Shown: one piece after another, positions 1 through 8,364 of the stretch
How positions within the stretch are numbered: position 1 is the stretch's first letter
Layout of the letters: each line of letters starts with the position of its first letter
From: Massilia aurea
GTDB lineage: Bacteria > Pseudomonadota > Gammaproteobacteria > Burkholderiales > Burkholderiaceae_D
Length of the DNA stretch: 64,000 bases
Assembly (NCBI RefSeq): GCF_014200505.1
Contig: NZ_JACHBX010000003.1
Span: 62,001-126,000, forward strand
Direction of reading: 5' to 3'
The notes under the pieces: generated by a model
The model's database searches: none
What the model was told of the DNA's origin: nothing
Seen by the model: only the letters and a program-made list of their open reading frames with translations
Program-made: the position numbers and the translations under genes

Positions 1-543
1 GCCGATTTCGGCGATCGGCTGCACGACGCCGATTTCGTTGTTCACGAACATGACCGAGACGAGGATGGTGTCAGGGCGGATCGCCGCTGCCAGCTGCTCG
101 ACAGTGATCAGGCCGTTGGCTTGCGGCTCGAGGTAGGTCGCTTCGAAGCCGACGCGTTCGAGTTCACGCACGGTATCCAGCACGGCCTTGTGCTCGGTTT
201 TCACGGTGATGATGTGCTTGCCCTTGGTCTTGTAGAACTGGGCCGCACCCTTGATCGCCAGGTTGTTGCTTTCGGTCGCGCCGGAGGTCCAGACGATTTC
301 GCGCGGATCGGCGCCGATGATCGCGGCGACGTGGCCGCGTGCTTCTTCGACGGCCGCTTCGGCGTTCCAGCCGTAGGCATGGCTACGCGACGCAGGATTA
401 CCGAACTGCTCGCGCAGGAACGGAATCATCTTGTCGGCGACGCGTGGATCGACCGGCGTCGTGGCCGAGTAATCCATGTAGATCGGGAAATGTGGAGCTG
501 GCGCGAAGCTTTGCTCGGTGGTCTTGTCCATTGGCGCGTTCAT
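1..543 (-). CDS. iscS: Cysteine desulfurase IscS, N-terminal part (runs off the left edge)
   Basis: PLP-dependent cysteine desulfurase that takes sulfur from L-cysteine for Fe-S cluster assembly on IscU in the cytoplasm. The first 181 residues are present: the [15 protein letters not shown] opening, the cofactor-contacting [14 protein letters not shown] segment and the TEHKAVLD histidine region. The cofactor lysine and the catalytic cysteine loop lie outside the window. I chose the ATG at 541-543 because GGAG lies just upstream and the protein then opens [11 protein letters not shown] before the conserved domain. It follows iscR by 19 bases on the same strand, the normal isc operon order, so it is probably transcribed from the iscR promoter and repressed by IscR. 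Confidence 0.97.
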   Translation of the reverse strand, partial: MNAPMDKTTEQSFAPAPHFPIYMDYSATTPVDPRVADKMIPFLREQFGNPASRSHAYGWNAEAAVEEARGHVAAIIGADPREIVWTSGATESNNLAIKGAAQFYKTKGKHIITVKTEHKAVLDTVRELERVGFEATYLEPQANGLITVEQLAAAIRPDTILVSVMFVNNEIGVVQPIAEIG

Positions 544-562
544 CTGATTTACTCCGGTAACT

Positions 563-1039
563 TTAGTTTTGTCCGACTGCGGCGGGGGCGCCGCGGTGCA
601 CGTGCACGACGTTCTGTTCTTTCTGGCGCTGCTGGTCGACCAGGTCTTGCAACGATACCGAATCGAGGTAGTCGACCATTTTTTCGTTCAGCGTGGTCCA
701 CAGTTCGTGGGTCATGCACCGGGCGCCGTCGGTATGGGCGCCATGGCAGTTCTCTTTACCGCCGCACTGGGTTGCATCGAGCGGCTCATCGACGGCGATG
801 ATGATGTCCGCCACCGTCACCTTGCCCGCCGCGCGCGCCAGGCTGTAGCCACCGCCCGGACCACGGATCGATTCGACGATCTCGTGGCGGCGCAGCTTGC
901 CAAACAGCTGCTCGAGGTACGACAGCGAAATGGCCTGGCGCTGGCTGATGCCCGACAGCGTGACCGGACCATTGCCTTGACGCATGGCAAGGTCGATCAT
1001 CGCAGTGACAGCAAAACGGCCTTTGGTGGTCAGACGCAT
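563..1039 (-). CDS. iscR: Fe-S cluster assembly transcriptional regulator IscR
   Basis: Rrf2-family regulator that senses the cell's Fe-S status through its own [2Fe-2S] cluster and represses the isc operon. The 158-residue protein starts at [14 protein letters not shown], the family's standard start. An in-frame extension upstream (to 1108) has no family similarity and was dropped. The winged helix is residues 1-70. The cluster ligands are visible as CGGKENC followed by a third Cys and the His of CMTHELW. The spacing of the second pair of cysteines is X9 rather than the X5 of E. coli IscR, a slightly longer loop. It is first gene of the isc operon, with iscS next; a matching IscR site lies 100 bases upstream of its ATG. 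Confidence 0.97.
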   Translation of the reverse strand: MRLTTKGRFAVTAMIDLAMRQGNGPVTLSGISQRQAISLSYLEQLFGKLRRHEIVESIRGPGGGYSLARAAGKVTVADIIIAVDEPLDATQCGGKENCHGAHTDGARCMTHELWTTLNEKMVDYLDSVSLQDLVDQQRQKEQNVVHVHRGAPAAVGQN

Positions 1040-1138
1040 TTCAACCCCGGTGAATGATAAAATATTTCTCTTGTCCAAGTACCAAGTCCGAGCCGCATCC
1101 TGCAGCACGTTTCCCTCTGAGAGCGGGGAAAGACCTGA

Positions 1139-1163
1139 TTAGTTGAACGATTTAGTCAAGTAT
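1139..1163 (-). promoter_or_regulatory. Type 1 IscR-binding site of the isc operon
   Basis: Read on the minus strand, this 25-mer begins ATACTTGACTAAAT and ends CGTTCAACTAA. Against the E. coli type 1 consensus ATASYYGACTRWWW-YAGTCRRSTAT I count 22 of 25 matches. The TTGACT within it would serve as a -35 hexamer for iscR, so bound IscR would block RNA polymerase. The -10 is not clear. A single site is seen, against the paired sites described in E. coli. Confidence 0.75.
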
Positions 1164-1355
1164 AGCAAATCGCAATGATCTTGTCTTGGACCACCCCAAA
1201 AACGGCGGGTCAGTTCCACTCCTGAAAAAGTCGCTGTTGAACGCGTGGACGGGGAACCCGTCCACCCTACGAGTGGCTCACCGTAGGGTGGATGGCTATG
1301 CCATCCACGCGTTCAACCCAACGTGATTTGTGACGCGCCGATTTGCTGAACGCGA
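1164..1355. other. Intergenic stretch between the isc promoter and the UDG-like gene
   Basis: Together with 1040-1163 this is a gap of about 315 bases without a gene. It holds the IscR site at its isc end and the compound palindromic repeat at 1236-1317. The remainder is unremarkable; I see no open reading frame with family similarity, and no clear Rho-independent terminator. Confidence 0.6.
1236..1317. repeat. Compound palindromic (REP/BIME-like) repeat, copy 1
   Basis: Outer arms GTTGAACGCGTGGA (1236-1249) and TCCACGCGTTCAAC (1304-1317) are perfect reverse complements. Inside them is a second, nearly perfect pair of the form CCGTCCACCCTACG / CGTAGGGTGGATGG. The same GTAGGGTGG and CCACGCG modules recur at 21073, 56886 and 57061, so this is a dispersed family rather than a one-off hairpin. 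It sits just past the 3' end of the UDG-like gene. No transposase is nearby. Confidence 0.8.
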
Positions 1356-2150
1356 TTAACGGGCCCGCAGCAACGCCATCGGCCCGAACAGCGCCTGCAT
1401 GCCCACATGCCCGATGAAGCTGAGGTTATAGGGATGCTCGGCCACCTCCTGCGGGAACGCAGCCGTCTCCGGCAACTTCTGCAATTGCTCGGCGATCTTG
1501 CCCCACAGGACCAGCGTCGGTACGTGCTTTTGCGCACCCAGCGCTGCCAGCACCGTCTGCAAAAACGGCAACCAGGCGCGCGCATCGATGACCGGCTTGA
1601 CATGCTTGCGAAACACCAGCGCGGCATTCAGCAGCAAAAAGCCTTCTTGCACGAGATTGTCCTGCAACTGCGCCAGCGTCTGGATGGAGCCGTCAGCGCG
1701 CGCGGCCTGGGCGATCGGCGCCAGCGCCTCCCCGCTCGTCGCATCGGGCTTCAGCTGGCCGCCGGCCACCAGCAGCATTTTCATGAAGTTGCGCAGTGAC
1801 GTCGCCCGGTTCACGGGCTTGGATAGTCCTGCGTCGCTCCACAGGTCACCCACGGCGCCGTCCATGAAGCTCACGCCGGTAGCGCTTGCGGCGCGCGGGT
1901 ACGGCCCCTCCCCCACCAGCACGTAGCGTACCTTGTCCAGCGGCTGGGCAAAGGCGGCGAACATGCGGTGTTCCGTGGGGACGTAATCGTCCTGCGCCAG
2001 CGCGGGCAAATAATCAGGGTTGGCGCGGGCCACCGCCTGCAGCCCCGCTTCGAGGATCGGACGCCACGAGGCATCGGCCAGGTCGAGGGCCTGCAGGATC
2101 GGTGCAGGAATGGCAATAGAACTGGAGGCAGGCGCGGCGATGGCGGTCAT
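1356..2150 (-). CDS. Uracil-DNA glycosylase-superfamily protein with altered catalytic motif
   Basis: A 264-residue protein with the outline of family 1 uracil-DNA glycosylase. It has YVLVGEGPYP at about 76-85 where Ung has the GQDPYH loop, LLLNAALV at 172-179 (the uracil-contacting Asn loop LLLNxxLT), and HPYNLS at 239-244 (the HPSPLS DNA-intercalation loop). The catalytic Asp of GQDPYH is replaced by Gly (G-E-G-P-Y-P), and the following His by Pro. The Asn and the second-loop His are kept. It may therefore be a UDG relative with changed chemistry, a DNA-binding non-enzyme, or a distinct subfamily. It stands alone, with a palindromic repeat just downstream. Confidence 0.75.
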   Translation of the reverse strand: MTAIAAPASSSIAIPAPILQALDLADASWRPILEAGLQAVARANPDYLPALAQDDYVPTEHRMFAAFAQPLDKVRYVLVGEGPYPRAASATGVSFMDGAVGDLWSDAGLSKPVNRATSLRNFMKMLLVAGGQLKPDATSGEALAPIAQAARADGSIQTLAQLQDNLVQEGFLLLNAALVFRKHVKPVIDARAWLPFLQTVLAALGAQKHVPTLVLWGKIAEQLQKLPETAAFPQEVAEHPYNLSFIGHVGMQALFGPMALLRAR

Positions 2151-2216
2151 GGCGAAATGGCAATGGAAGGAGGCGGCGATTGTAGCGCGCCGCCGCCCTT
2201 CGCATCCACCCGCGCG

Positions 2217-2861
2217 CTATTCGGAATCGGGCTGGCGCGACGGGTGCGCCGCCTGGAACGCAGGCAATGCGATGCACAACGCATTGATGCGGTCGATATT
2301 CGGGTAGCCCGACACATCGATATTGAAACGCTGCGCATTGAATACCTGCGGCGCCAGGTAGCAATCGGCGATGGTCGGATGGTCGCCGTGGCAGAACGGC
2401 CCCGCGCCGGGATCGCGCGCCAGATGGGCTTCGAGCGATTGCAGTCCCTCGATCACCCAGTGACGGTACCACTCGCTCTTGGCCTGGTCGGGCACACCGA
2501 TCTCGCGCGCCAGGTAATTGAGCACGCGCAGATTGGTGATCGGGTGGATATCGCAACCGATGATCTGGGCCAGCTCGCGCACGCGCGCCCGGCCCGGTGC
2601 ATCCTTCGGCAGCAGCGGCACGTCCGGATACACTTCTTCGAGATACTCGATGATCGCCAGCGACTGCGACAGCGTGATGCGGTCATCCTGGAAGGCCGGT
2701 ACCAGGCCGCTCGGGTTGATCTGGCGATAGTCGTCCTGCAGGTGCTGTCCGCCATCCTTGAGCAGGTGCACCGGCACGGCGTCGTAGGCCAGCCCTTTCA
2801 GATGCAGCGCAATACGCACGCGGTAGGCGGCCGAACTGCGAAAGTAGGTATACAGTTTCAT
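2217..2861 (-). CDS. maiA: Maleylacetoacetate isomerase
   Basis: Zeta-class glutathione S-transferase that isomerises maleylacetoacetate to fumarylacetoacetate in tyrosine/phenylalanine breakdown, using glutathione. The 214-residue length is normal. The N-terminal thioredoxin fold opens MKLYTYFRSSAAYRVRIAL, with the family's SSxxxRVRIAL glutathione site and NPSGLVPAF further on. The all-helical C-terminal domain follows, with QIIGCDIHPITNLRVL. The ATG at 2861 overlaps the fahA stop by 4 bases (ATGA), so the two are translationally coupled; the reading frame is open further upstream but that part is the fahA region in another frame. Confidence 0.95.
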   Translation of the reverse strand: MKLYTYFRSSAAYRVRIALHLKGLAYDAVPVHLLKDGGQHLQDDYRQINPSGLVPAFQDDRITLSQSLAIIEYLEEVYPDVPLLPKDAPGRARVRELAQIIGCDIHPITNLRVLNYLAREIGVPDQAKSEWYRHWVIEGLQSLEAHLARDPGAGPFCHGDHPTIADCYLAPQVFNAQRFNIDVSGYPNIDRINALCIALPAFQAAHPSRQPDSE

Positions 2862-3883
2862 GGTTGTCTCTCGTGGTAACGGACGACTTCCTGATCGATG
2901 GCGCCAAAGATGCTGGCCCCGCTCGCATCCAGCATTTCGATGCGCACCGTGTCGCCGAATGACAGGTAAGGCGTTTTGGGGGCGCCGCCTTCGATGGTTT
3001 CGTACATGCGCACTTCGGCCAGGCAGCAATAGCCCACGCCGCCATGCTCGACACTCGAGCCATAAAGCCCACCCTGCTTGTTCGACACGGTGCCCGAACC
3101 GATGATGCTGCCCGCGCACAGCTCGCGCGTGGTGGCCGCGTGCGCGATCAGCTGGGCAAAGCTGAAGGTCATGTCTTCGCCGGCGTTGGGTTTGCCGAAT
3201 GCGGCGCCGTTGAGCGTGACCAGGATCGGCAGATGCAGCTTGTTGCCCTGCCAGGCCTCGCCCAGCTCGTCCGGCGTGACCGCCACCGGCGAGAACGCGC
3301 TGGCCGGCTTGGATTGGTAGAAGCCGAAGCCCTTGGCCAGCTCGTTCGGGATCAGGTTGCGCAGCGAGACGTCGTTGACCAGCATGATGAGGCGGATGGC
3401 ACTAGCGGCCTCGGCTGCGTCGGCGCCCATCGGCACGTCGCCTGTGACCACGGCCACCTCGGCTTCGAGGTCGATGCCCCAGTCTTCGGACAGTGCCGCG
3501 ATCGGGTCCATTGGACCGACGAAGGAATCGCCACCGCCCTGGTACATCAGCGGATCGGTATAGAACGACGCCGGCACCTCGGCGCCGCGCGCCTTGCGCA
3601 CCAGCTCGACGTGGTTGATGTAGGCCGAGCCGTCGGCCCACTGGTAGGCGCGCGGCAGCGGCGAATGACAATCTGCTTCGATGAACGATTCAGCCCCCTC
3701 GGCGTTGCCGTCATTGAGCTGGGCATAGACGTCTTCGAGCTGCGGCTTGCACGCATCCCAGTTGTCGAGCGCGGCCTGCAGCGTGCGCGCGATGGTCGGG
3801 ACTTGCTGGCAGGTGACCAGATCGCGGCTGACGACGACCAGGGTGCCGTCGCGGCCGCCGGCTTTGAGGGTGGCGAGTTTCAT
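2858..3883 (-). CDS. fahA: Fumarylacetoacetate hydrolase family protein
   Basis: Metal-dependent hydrolase that splits fumarylacetoacetate to fumarate and acetoacetate, the last step of tyrosine breakdown. At 341 residues it matches the bacterial FAH family. The metal/active-site segment DWGIDLEAEVAVVTGDVP and the C-terminal SIIGSGTVSNKQGG loop are present. maiA, the enzyme supplying its substrate, overlaps its 3' end by 4 bases, which supports the call. A LysR regulator diverges 109 bases upstream and is the probable controller. The homogentisate dioxygenase gene is not in the window. Confidence 0.93.
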   Translation of the reverse strand: MKLATLKAGGRDGTLVVVSRDLVTCQQVPTIARTLQAALDNWDACKPQLEDVYAQLNDGNAEGAESFIEADCHSPLPRAYQWADGSAYINHVELVRKARGAEVPASFYTDPLMYQGGGDSFVGPMDPIAALSEDWGIDLEAEVAVVTGDVPMGADAAEAASAIRLIMLVNDVSLRNLIPNELAKGFGFYQSKPASAFSPVAVTPDELGEAWQGNKLHLPILVTLNGAAFGKPNAGEDMTFSFAQLIAHAATTRELCAGSIIGSGTVSNKQGGLYGSSVEHGGVGYCCLAEVRMYETIEGGAPKTPYLSFGDTVRIEMLDASGASIFGAIDQEVVRYHERQP

Positions 3884-3992
3884 GGACTGTCCTTTTGTTA
3901 TTGCTGAGTAGCCGCCATTACAAGGTAAAACGCACTATCATACAAACGATATTTTCAGTGTGATATATCAGCTTATCTAATCAATCCATCTG
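3884..3992. promoter_or_regulatory. Divergent control region between fahA and the LysR gene
   Basis: A 109-base AT-rich gap between divergently transcribed fahA-maiA and a LysR-type gene, the usual arrangement for LysR control of the neighbouring operon. AT-rich tracts around 3935-3980 contain interrupted inverted repeats that could hold a T-N11-A site, but I could not choose one site with confidence. Confidence 0.45.
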
Positions 3993-4898
3993 ATGAATCC
4001 AACGTTACGACAAATGCGCGCCTTCGTTGCGCTGGCCCGCACCGGCAATTTCACGCTGGCCGCGCAGACGCTGCACGTGACGCAATCGGCACTGTCGGGC
4101 CTGATCAAGGAGCTCGAGCAGACGCTGGACGCCAGGGTCGTCGACCGCAGCACGCGCCGGATCGGCCTGACCGACATCGGCCGCGAGTTGCTGCCCTTAT
4201 TTAGCCAGATCATCGACGACCTGGACGGTGCGCTGGCTAACGTGGCCGACCACACGCGCCTGAAGAAAGGCGTTGTTCGCATCGCCGCGCCACAGCTGAT
4301 GGCGTGCACCCTGCTGCCGCCCAGCATTGCCGCCTACCGCGCGCAACACCCGGAGATCGTCGTGCGCCTGGCCGACACCGAAGTCGAGGGTGTCATCACG
4401 CGCGTGCTGTCGGGCGAGGCGGATGTGGGAATCGGCCCGGAACGCACGCCCGCGCCGCCGCTGCTGGCGCGCGAACTGTTTTCCATGCCGTTCGCGCTGG
4501 TGTTTCCACACGAGCATCCGCTCGCTGCGCTCGAGCGCGTGACGTGGCAGGATGCGGCGGCCTACCCGTTCATCTCGCTGCAGGGCCAGTTCACCGAATT
4601 GCTGCTCGACGCAGTGCCGCCCTCGCGCACGGGCATTGCTTTGAGCCCAGCGCATGAGGTCACGTTCATGACGACGGCGCTGGCCATGGTCAGCGCCGGC
4701 CTGGGCGTCACGGTGTGCCTGCCCTATGCGGCGCCGCTGGCCACGCTGTACGGACTGACGATGCGCCCGCTCGATGCGCCGACGCTGCAGCGACGCTTTT
4801 TCGTCTATACGCGGCCTGGCAGATCGCTGTCGCCGGCCGCCGAGAGTTATGTGGAATTCCTCTTTGCATATGTAAAACGGGCGCAAGCGGAAGGCTGA
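3993..4898 (+). CDS. LysR-family transcriptional regulator
   Basis: A 301-residue LysR regulator. The N-terminal winged helix (residues 1-65) reads NPTLRQMRAFVALARTGNF, then AAQTLHVTQSALSGLIKELE, the family's recognition helix. A periplasmic-binding-protein-like effector domain (about 90-295) follows. It diverges from fahA-maiA, so it probably controls tyrosine catabolism, with a pathway intermediate as the likely coinducer (inference). The last bases are 54 bases from the ChaC gene, which could be cotranscribed. Confidence 0.92.
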   Translation: MNPTLRQMRAFVALARTGNFTLAAQTLHVTQSALSGLIKELEQTLDARVVDRSTRRIGLTDIGRELLPLFSQIIDDLDGALANVADHTRLKKGVVRIAAPQLMACTLLPPSIAAYRAQHPEIVVRLADTEVEGVITRVLSGEADVGIGPERTPAPPLLARELFSMPFALVFPHEHPLAALERVTWQDAAAYPFISLQGQFTELLLDAVPPSRTGIALSPAHEVTFMTTALAMVSAGLGVTVCLPYAAPLATLYGLTMRPLDAPTLQRRFFVYTRPGRSLSPAAESYVEFLFAYVKRAQAEG

Positions 4899-4952
4899 TT
4901 CTCACAAAAAGGCACGCTACAATGGGTCGTGTCTTTTTTTATCGGACCCACG

Positions 4953-5534
4953 ATGTCCCACGATACCATCGCGATCAACCGCCAGATGAACAAGTTCGAC
5001 GGCCATGCCAGCGTCTGGCTGTTTGGCTACGGCTCCCTGATCTTCAAACCCGATTTCCCGTTTCTTCAGCAACGCGCGGCGTCCATCCGCGGCTGGACGC
5101 GCCGCTTCTGGCAAGGCTCGCACGATCATCGCGGCACCGAAACGGCGCCGGGGCGCGTCGTGACCCTCGTACCAGACCCGGACGCCGTTTGCCACGGCAT
5201 GGCGTTTCTCGTTACGCCCGAAGAATTCGCGCATCTCGACCATCGCGAAAAGAACGGCTACCTGCGTCTGGCGACGCAAATGCAATTTGACGACGGCAGC
5301 AGCGACGAAGGCATCGTGTATATCGCCACGCACGACAACGCGGCGTACCTGGGCCCGGCCGATGAGCACGCCATCGCGCGCCAGATCGCCACGGCGCGCG
5401 GCCCGAGCGGGCCGAACAGCGACTACCTGCTGGGCCTGGCCCAGTCACTGCGCGCGCTGGGCAAACCCGATCCGCACGTGTTCGAGATCGAGCGGCATCT
5501 GGCGGCCATGGGGGTTACGCAGCAGTACGCTTGA
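4953..5534 (+). CDS. ChaC-like gamma-glutamylcyclotransferase
   Basis: Cytoplasmic enzyme of the ChaC family, which cleaves glutathione to 5-oxoproline and Cys-Gly. The 193-residue protein carries VWLFGYGSLIF (residues 21-31), the family's substrate-binding YGSL loop. The catalytic Glu is in LDHREKNGY (about residue 99). I use the ATG at 4953, giving MSHDTIAINRQ. A GTG at 4929 would add eight residues but has no ribosome-binding site; a Met at residue 12 of this version is also possible. Its last 20 bases overlap the 3' end of the convergent ATPase gene. Confidence 0.9.
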   Translation: MSHDTIAINRQMNKFDGHASVWLFGYGSLIFKPDFPFLQQRAASIRGWTRRFWQGSHDHRGTETAPGRVVTLVPDPDAVCHGMAFLVTPEEFAHLDHREKNGYLRLATQMQFDDGSSDEGIVYIATHDNAAYLGPADEHAIARQIATARGPSGPNSDYLLGLAQSLRALGKPDPHVFEIERHLAAMGVTQQYA

Positions 5535-6111
5535 TGGGGTCAGCGTTTGAGTCGTCCTGCTGCGCGATGGCTGCAAGCGTGGCCAGCACGCGCGCAGCAC
5601 GCTGTTCGAGCGAACCTGTCAGGATCGTGTAGACGATGTCGCGCTGAGCCAGATCGTCCAGTACCAGTTGCTGGATCTCCGTGCGCCACGCGGCGTTTTC
5701 ACGTACGCCTGGTTCTTCTTCATACGGGATATCGTCAGCACACACGAAATGGTGAAGGTAGCGGGTGCGGCATTCCAGCGCGTAGCGCAGCAAGGCTGGC
5801 GGCACCGGCTCGGTGACCTGGCCGAAGCGCAGGCCGAGCAGCAGCGTGGTCAGTGCATTGGTGTCGACGAAGACGTACTCGCCAGCGGCGTTCGCGACAG
5901 CAGCGTCTTCGGCAGCGCGGTGCCGCTCGGCGATCTCGACGTAATCAGCGGCCACCAGCTGGCCCTGCTTTTCTTCCCAGACAAAGCGGCCGATTTCGGG
6001 CACGAACTGCACGCCCTGCTCGCGCGCCAGCATGCTGGCCAATGTCGATTTCCCCGTCGACTCGGCGCCGACAAACACTACCAGCCGACTGCCCGCCTCT
6101 TGCTCACCCAT
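5515..6111 (-). CDS. NadR C-terminal-type P-loop kinase (candidate ribosylnicotinamide kinase)
   Basis: A stand-alone version (198 residues) of the kinase half of NadR. It shows the P-loop GAESTGKSTLA (15-25), PEIGRFVW (equivalent to the YGREFV segment of NadR) and FVDTNALTT (matching FIDTDFITT). NadR kinases phosphorylate nicotinamide riboside to NMN; here the NMN adenylyltransferase and repressor domains are missing. I chose the ATG at 6111 because AGGA sits 7 bases upstream; the ATG at 6141 gives ten more residues but lacks a spaced site. It lies 61 bases downstream of an MFS transporter on the same strand and overlaps the convergent ChaC gene by 20 bases. Confidence 0.7.
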   Translation of the reverse strand: MGEQEAGSRLVVFVGAESTGKSTLASMLAREQGVQFVPEIGRFVWEEKQGQLVAADYVEIAERHRAAEDAAVANAAGEYVFVDTNALTTLLLGLRFGQVTEPVPPALLRYALECRTRYLHHFVCADDIPYEEEPGVRENAAWRTEIQQLVLDDLAQRDIVYTILTGSLEQRAARVLATLAAIAQQDDSNADPIKRTAA

Positions 6112-6172
6112 GCCTGCATCCTGTAACGATCGATGCGACATCCTAGCCGAGCCGCCGTGACAACTCAACGGT

Positions 6173-7546
6173 TCAGTCGAGCGCGCGCTGGCGCGACTCG
6201 GTGTCCACGCACAGGATGGCAATGGCGCCCATGAGCAGGAAGCCAGAGAGCATGATCAGCGCCAGCGTGAAGTGTGTCGCCATCACGGGTGCGACGATCG
6301 CGGGCGCGAACAGGCCGCCGAAACGGGCAACTGCCCCCGCCATGCCCATCCCGCTGGCGCGCAGGCGCGTCGGGTAGACCTCGGGCGTGAACGCATACAG
6401 CGCGCCCCACGTGCCCAGCAGCGCAAAGCTCATCAACAACGTCGAACCGACGACCAGCACGGTCGAGCTGCCCAGGCTGTAGCCGAGGCATCCGACACTG
6501 CTCAGCAGCAGAAAACCGACCAGCGTCGGCTTGCGACCCCAGCGTTCGACGCCATACGCGGCCAGCGCGAAGCCGGGCAGCTGGACCAGCGCCAGCACGA
6601 TCAAAAATTCCTGGCCACGCATGAAGCCGAAGCCTTCCGCACTCAGCCGGATCGGCAGGTAGACGAACACGCCGTAATAGGCAATCGAGATCAGGCCCCA
6701 GGCCACGAACAGCGCCACGCTGCGCCGGCGCAGCCCGCCCGAGAACAGCGACAGCAGTGTCGTTTTGACCTGAGGCTCGGGCAGCAACGGCGGCATCGTC
6801 AGCGTACGGCCATTCGTCCTGGCCACACGTTCCAGCACGGCGCGCGCCTCGTCCGGTTTGCCGCTGCGGTGCAGGTACATGGGCGACTCGGGGATGTACC
6901 AGCGCAGCACGACGCCGATGAGCGCCGGGATGCCGGTGACAAAGAAGATGACGCGCCACGCATCGTCACCCCAGCCGACTGCCCACAAGGCCAGCACGGC
7001 CAGGGAGATCGTGCCCAGCGCCCAGAACGATTCAAGCAGCACCAGCCAGCGGCCACGCCGGTCGCTGGGCAGGAACTCGGCCATCATCGTGTAATCGACT
7101 GGCAGCGTCGCACCCACACCGATGCCCGTCATCAGGCGCAGCGCGAGCAGCCACGTGAAGTCGGGCGCAAACGCCGACGCCACGCCGAAGCAGGCGTCGA
7201 TTACGACCGCCATCAACAGCACGGGCCGGCGGCCAATACGATCGGCCAGGCGCCCGAAGACAAACGCGCCGATCAGCATGCCGACGAAGAATACGGTCCC
7301 CGTCTGCAAAGCCTGCGGCATCGACAGCCCGAAAGTCTTCGCGATCGACGGCGCAGAAAAGCCGATCGACAGCACCTGCATCGCGTCGGCCAGCCAGACC
7401 AGGCCGAAGATCAGGAAGATCCGGTACTGGAACCGGCCGACGCCAGCGGCCTGCAAGCCCTGCTCCATCGTCACGGCGGCAGCGCCGGCCTCGTTCGGGC
7501 GGCTGCCGGAAAGGCCGGCCTGGCCTGGTGTCACTGGTGTGGTCAT
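6173..7546 (-). CDS. MFS transporter, sugar-porter/NiaP-like
   Basis: Inner-membrane transporter of 457 residues with about 12 membrane spans. The cytoplasmic loop 2-3 motif is GRLADRIGRRPVLL and the mirrored loop 8-9 motif is GVERWGRKPTLVG. PESPMYL after span 6 places it in the sugar-porter/SV2-like branch of MFS, which includes the niacin transporter NiaP. The substrate is not proven. Its position just upstream of a NadR-like kinase makes a pyridine-nucleotide precursor a reasonable guess (inference). The ATG at 7546 is the natural start and leaves a hydrophilic N-terminus of about 35 residues. Confidence 0.8.
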   Translation of the reverse strand: MTTPVTPGQAGLSGSRPNEAGAAAVTMEQGLQAAGVGRFQYRIFLIFGLVWLADAMQVLSIGFSAPSIAKTFGLSMPQALQTGTVFFVGMLIGAFVFGRLADRIGRRPVLLMAVVIDACFGVASAFAPDFTWLLALRLMTGIGVGATLPVDYTMMAEFLPSDRRGRWLVLLESFWALGTISLAVLALWAVGWGDDAWRVIFFVTGIPALIGVVLRWYIPESPMYLHRSGKPDEARAVLERVARTNGRTLTMPPLLPEPQVKTTLLSLFSGGLRRRSVALFVAWGLISIAYYGVFVYLPIRLSAEGFGFMRGQEFLIVLALVQLPGFALAAYGVERWGRKPTLVGFLLLSSVGCLGYSLGSSTVLVVGSTLLMSFALLGTWGALYAFTPEVYPTRLRASGMGMAGAVARFGGLFAPAIVAPVMATHFTLALIMLSGFLLMGAIAILCVDTESRQRALD

Positions 7547-7667
7547 GGATTCTTATCGAGGCGACTGGACGGCGCGCGCATCGGCGCGCCTGTCAATGCC
7601 GCATCTTAGAATAAAACGAGCTCGTCAGTGACGTTTTACCAAGGGTGTCGAGGGCTTAGAGGACCGA

Positions 7668-8276
7668 TCAGCCACCAATGTTCAGCGATGCCCCGCCTGG
7701 CGAGCCCATGCCGCCCATACCACCCATACCCGATCCCGGGCCACGTCCGTTGCCCGGCACGCCGCGCCGGTTCTGCTCGTCGCGTGGTCCGCCCGGAGCG
7801 GCCCCACGCCCGCCGCCTTCGGGCACCACGCGCATTAGCTGCTCGCCCAGCCGACCGGCGACCTGGCGGCGTTGCTGATCATCCAGCCCATCATTCACGT
7901 CGAGCCACAAGGCGCGCAGTTGCCGGTCCTCGGCGTTTGCTGTCGCGCTTTCGGCCTCGGTGGCTGCATCGAGCTTGCGCAGGTCAGCGTCCGGGCTGGC
8001 CAGCAAGGTCCTGGCCCATTCCTGGAGTGCCGCGCGGCGCCGTGTGCGATCGCGCAGGATCGTGCGCGATGCGGCTTCGGCCTTGCTCCACAGGGTTTGC
8101 TGGTTGGGACTCAGGCCAAGTGACTGTTTCAGGTCGCCCGCCATCGGCAACAGGTCTTCGGCGCGCAGATCGGTCAGTGGTACCGCATGCGCCGCGCCGG
8201 CGCCGGCCATGGCCAGTGACAGCAGGCAGATGCGCAGCCAGCAAGGCAAGCGTGAGAACGTGGTTGGAAATGGCAT
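7668..8276 (-). CDS. Spy/CpxP-like periplasmic protein with Gly-rich tail
   Basis: A secreted protein of about 202 residues. An N-terminal signal peptide (LPCWLRICLLSLAMAGAGAAHA) is followed by an Arg- and Ala-rich helical region containing LGLSPNQQTLWSKAEAA. That resembles the LTxxQ/Spy-type periplasmic chaperone and metal-stress proteins. The last 45 residues are Gly/Pro/Arg-rich with GMGGMGGMG. I chose the ATG at 8276 as the one nearest the signal peptide; an alternative GTG start at 8306 adds ten residues. Function is not established; similarity is weak and mostly structural in character. Confidence 0.6.
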   Translation of the reverse strand: MPFPTTFSRLPCWLRICLLSLAMAGAGAAHAVPLTDLRAEDLLPMAGDLKQSLGLSPNQQTLWSKAEAASRTILRDRTRRRAALQEWARTLLASPDADLRKLDAATEAESATANAEDRQLRALWLDVNDGLDDQQRRQVAGRLGEQLMRVVPEGGGRGAAPGGPRDEQNRRGVPGNGRGPGSGMGGMGGMGSPGGASLNIGG

Positions 8277-8364
8277 ACGATACCCATGGTCATAAAGGAC
8301 GATCACGAATATAAGCGCAAGGCAGATGGCTGTCGTGCTGCTTTACCGAAACTTACCCGGCGCG

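Noticed and set aside
569-1057. Plus-strand frame opposite iscR
   Set aside because: Shadow of iscR; no family similarity and Arg/Gln/His-rich composition typical of antisense frames in GC-rich DNA. The same applies to many long antisense frames in the window.
2217-3119. Extended maiA frame to 3119
   Set aside because: The extra residues are fahA in another frame. MKLYTYF at 2861 is the family start.
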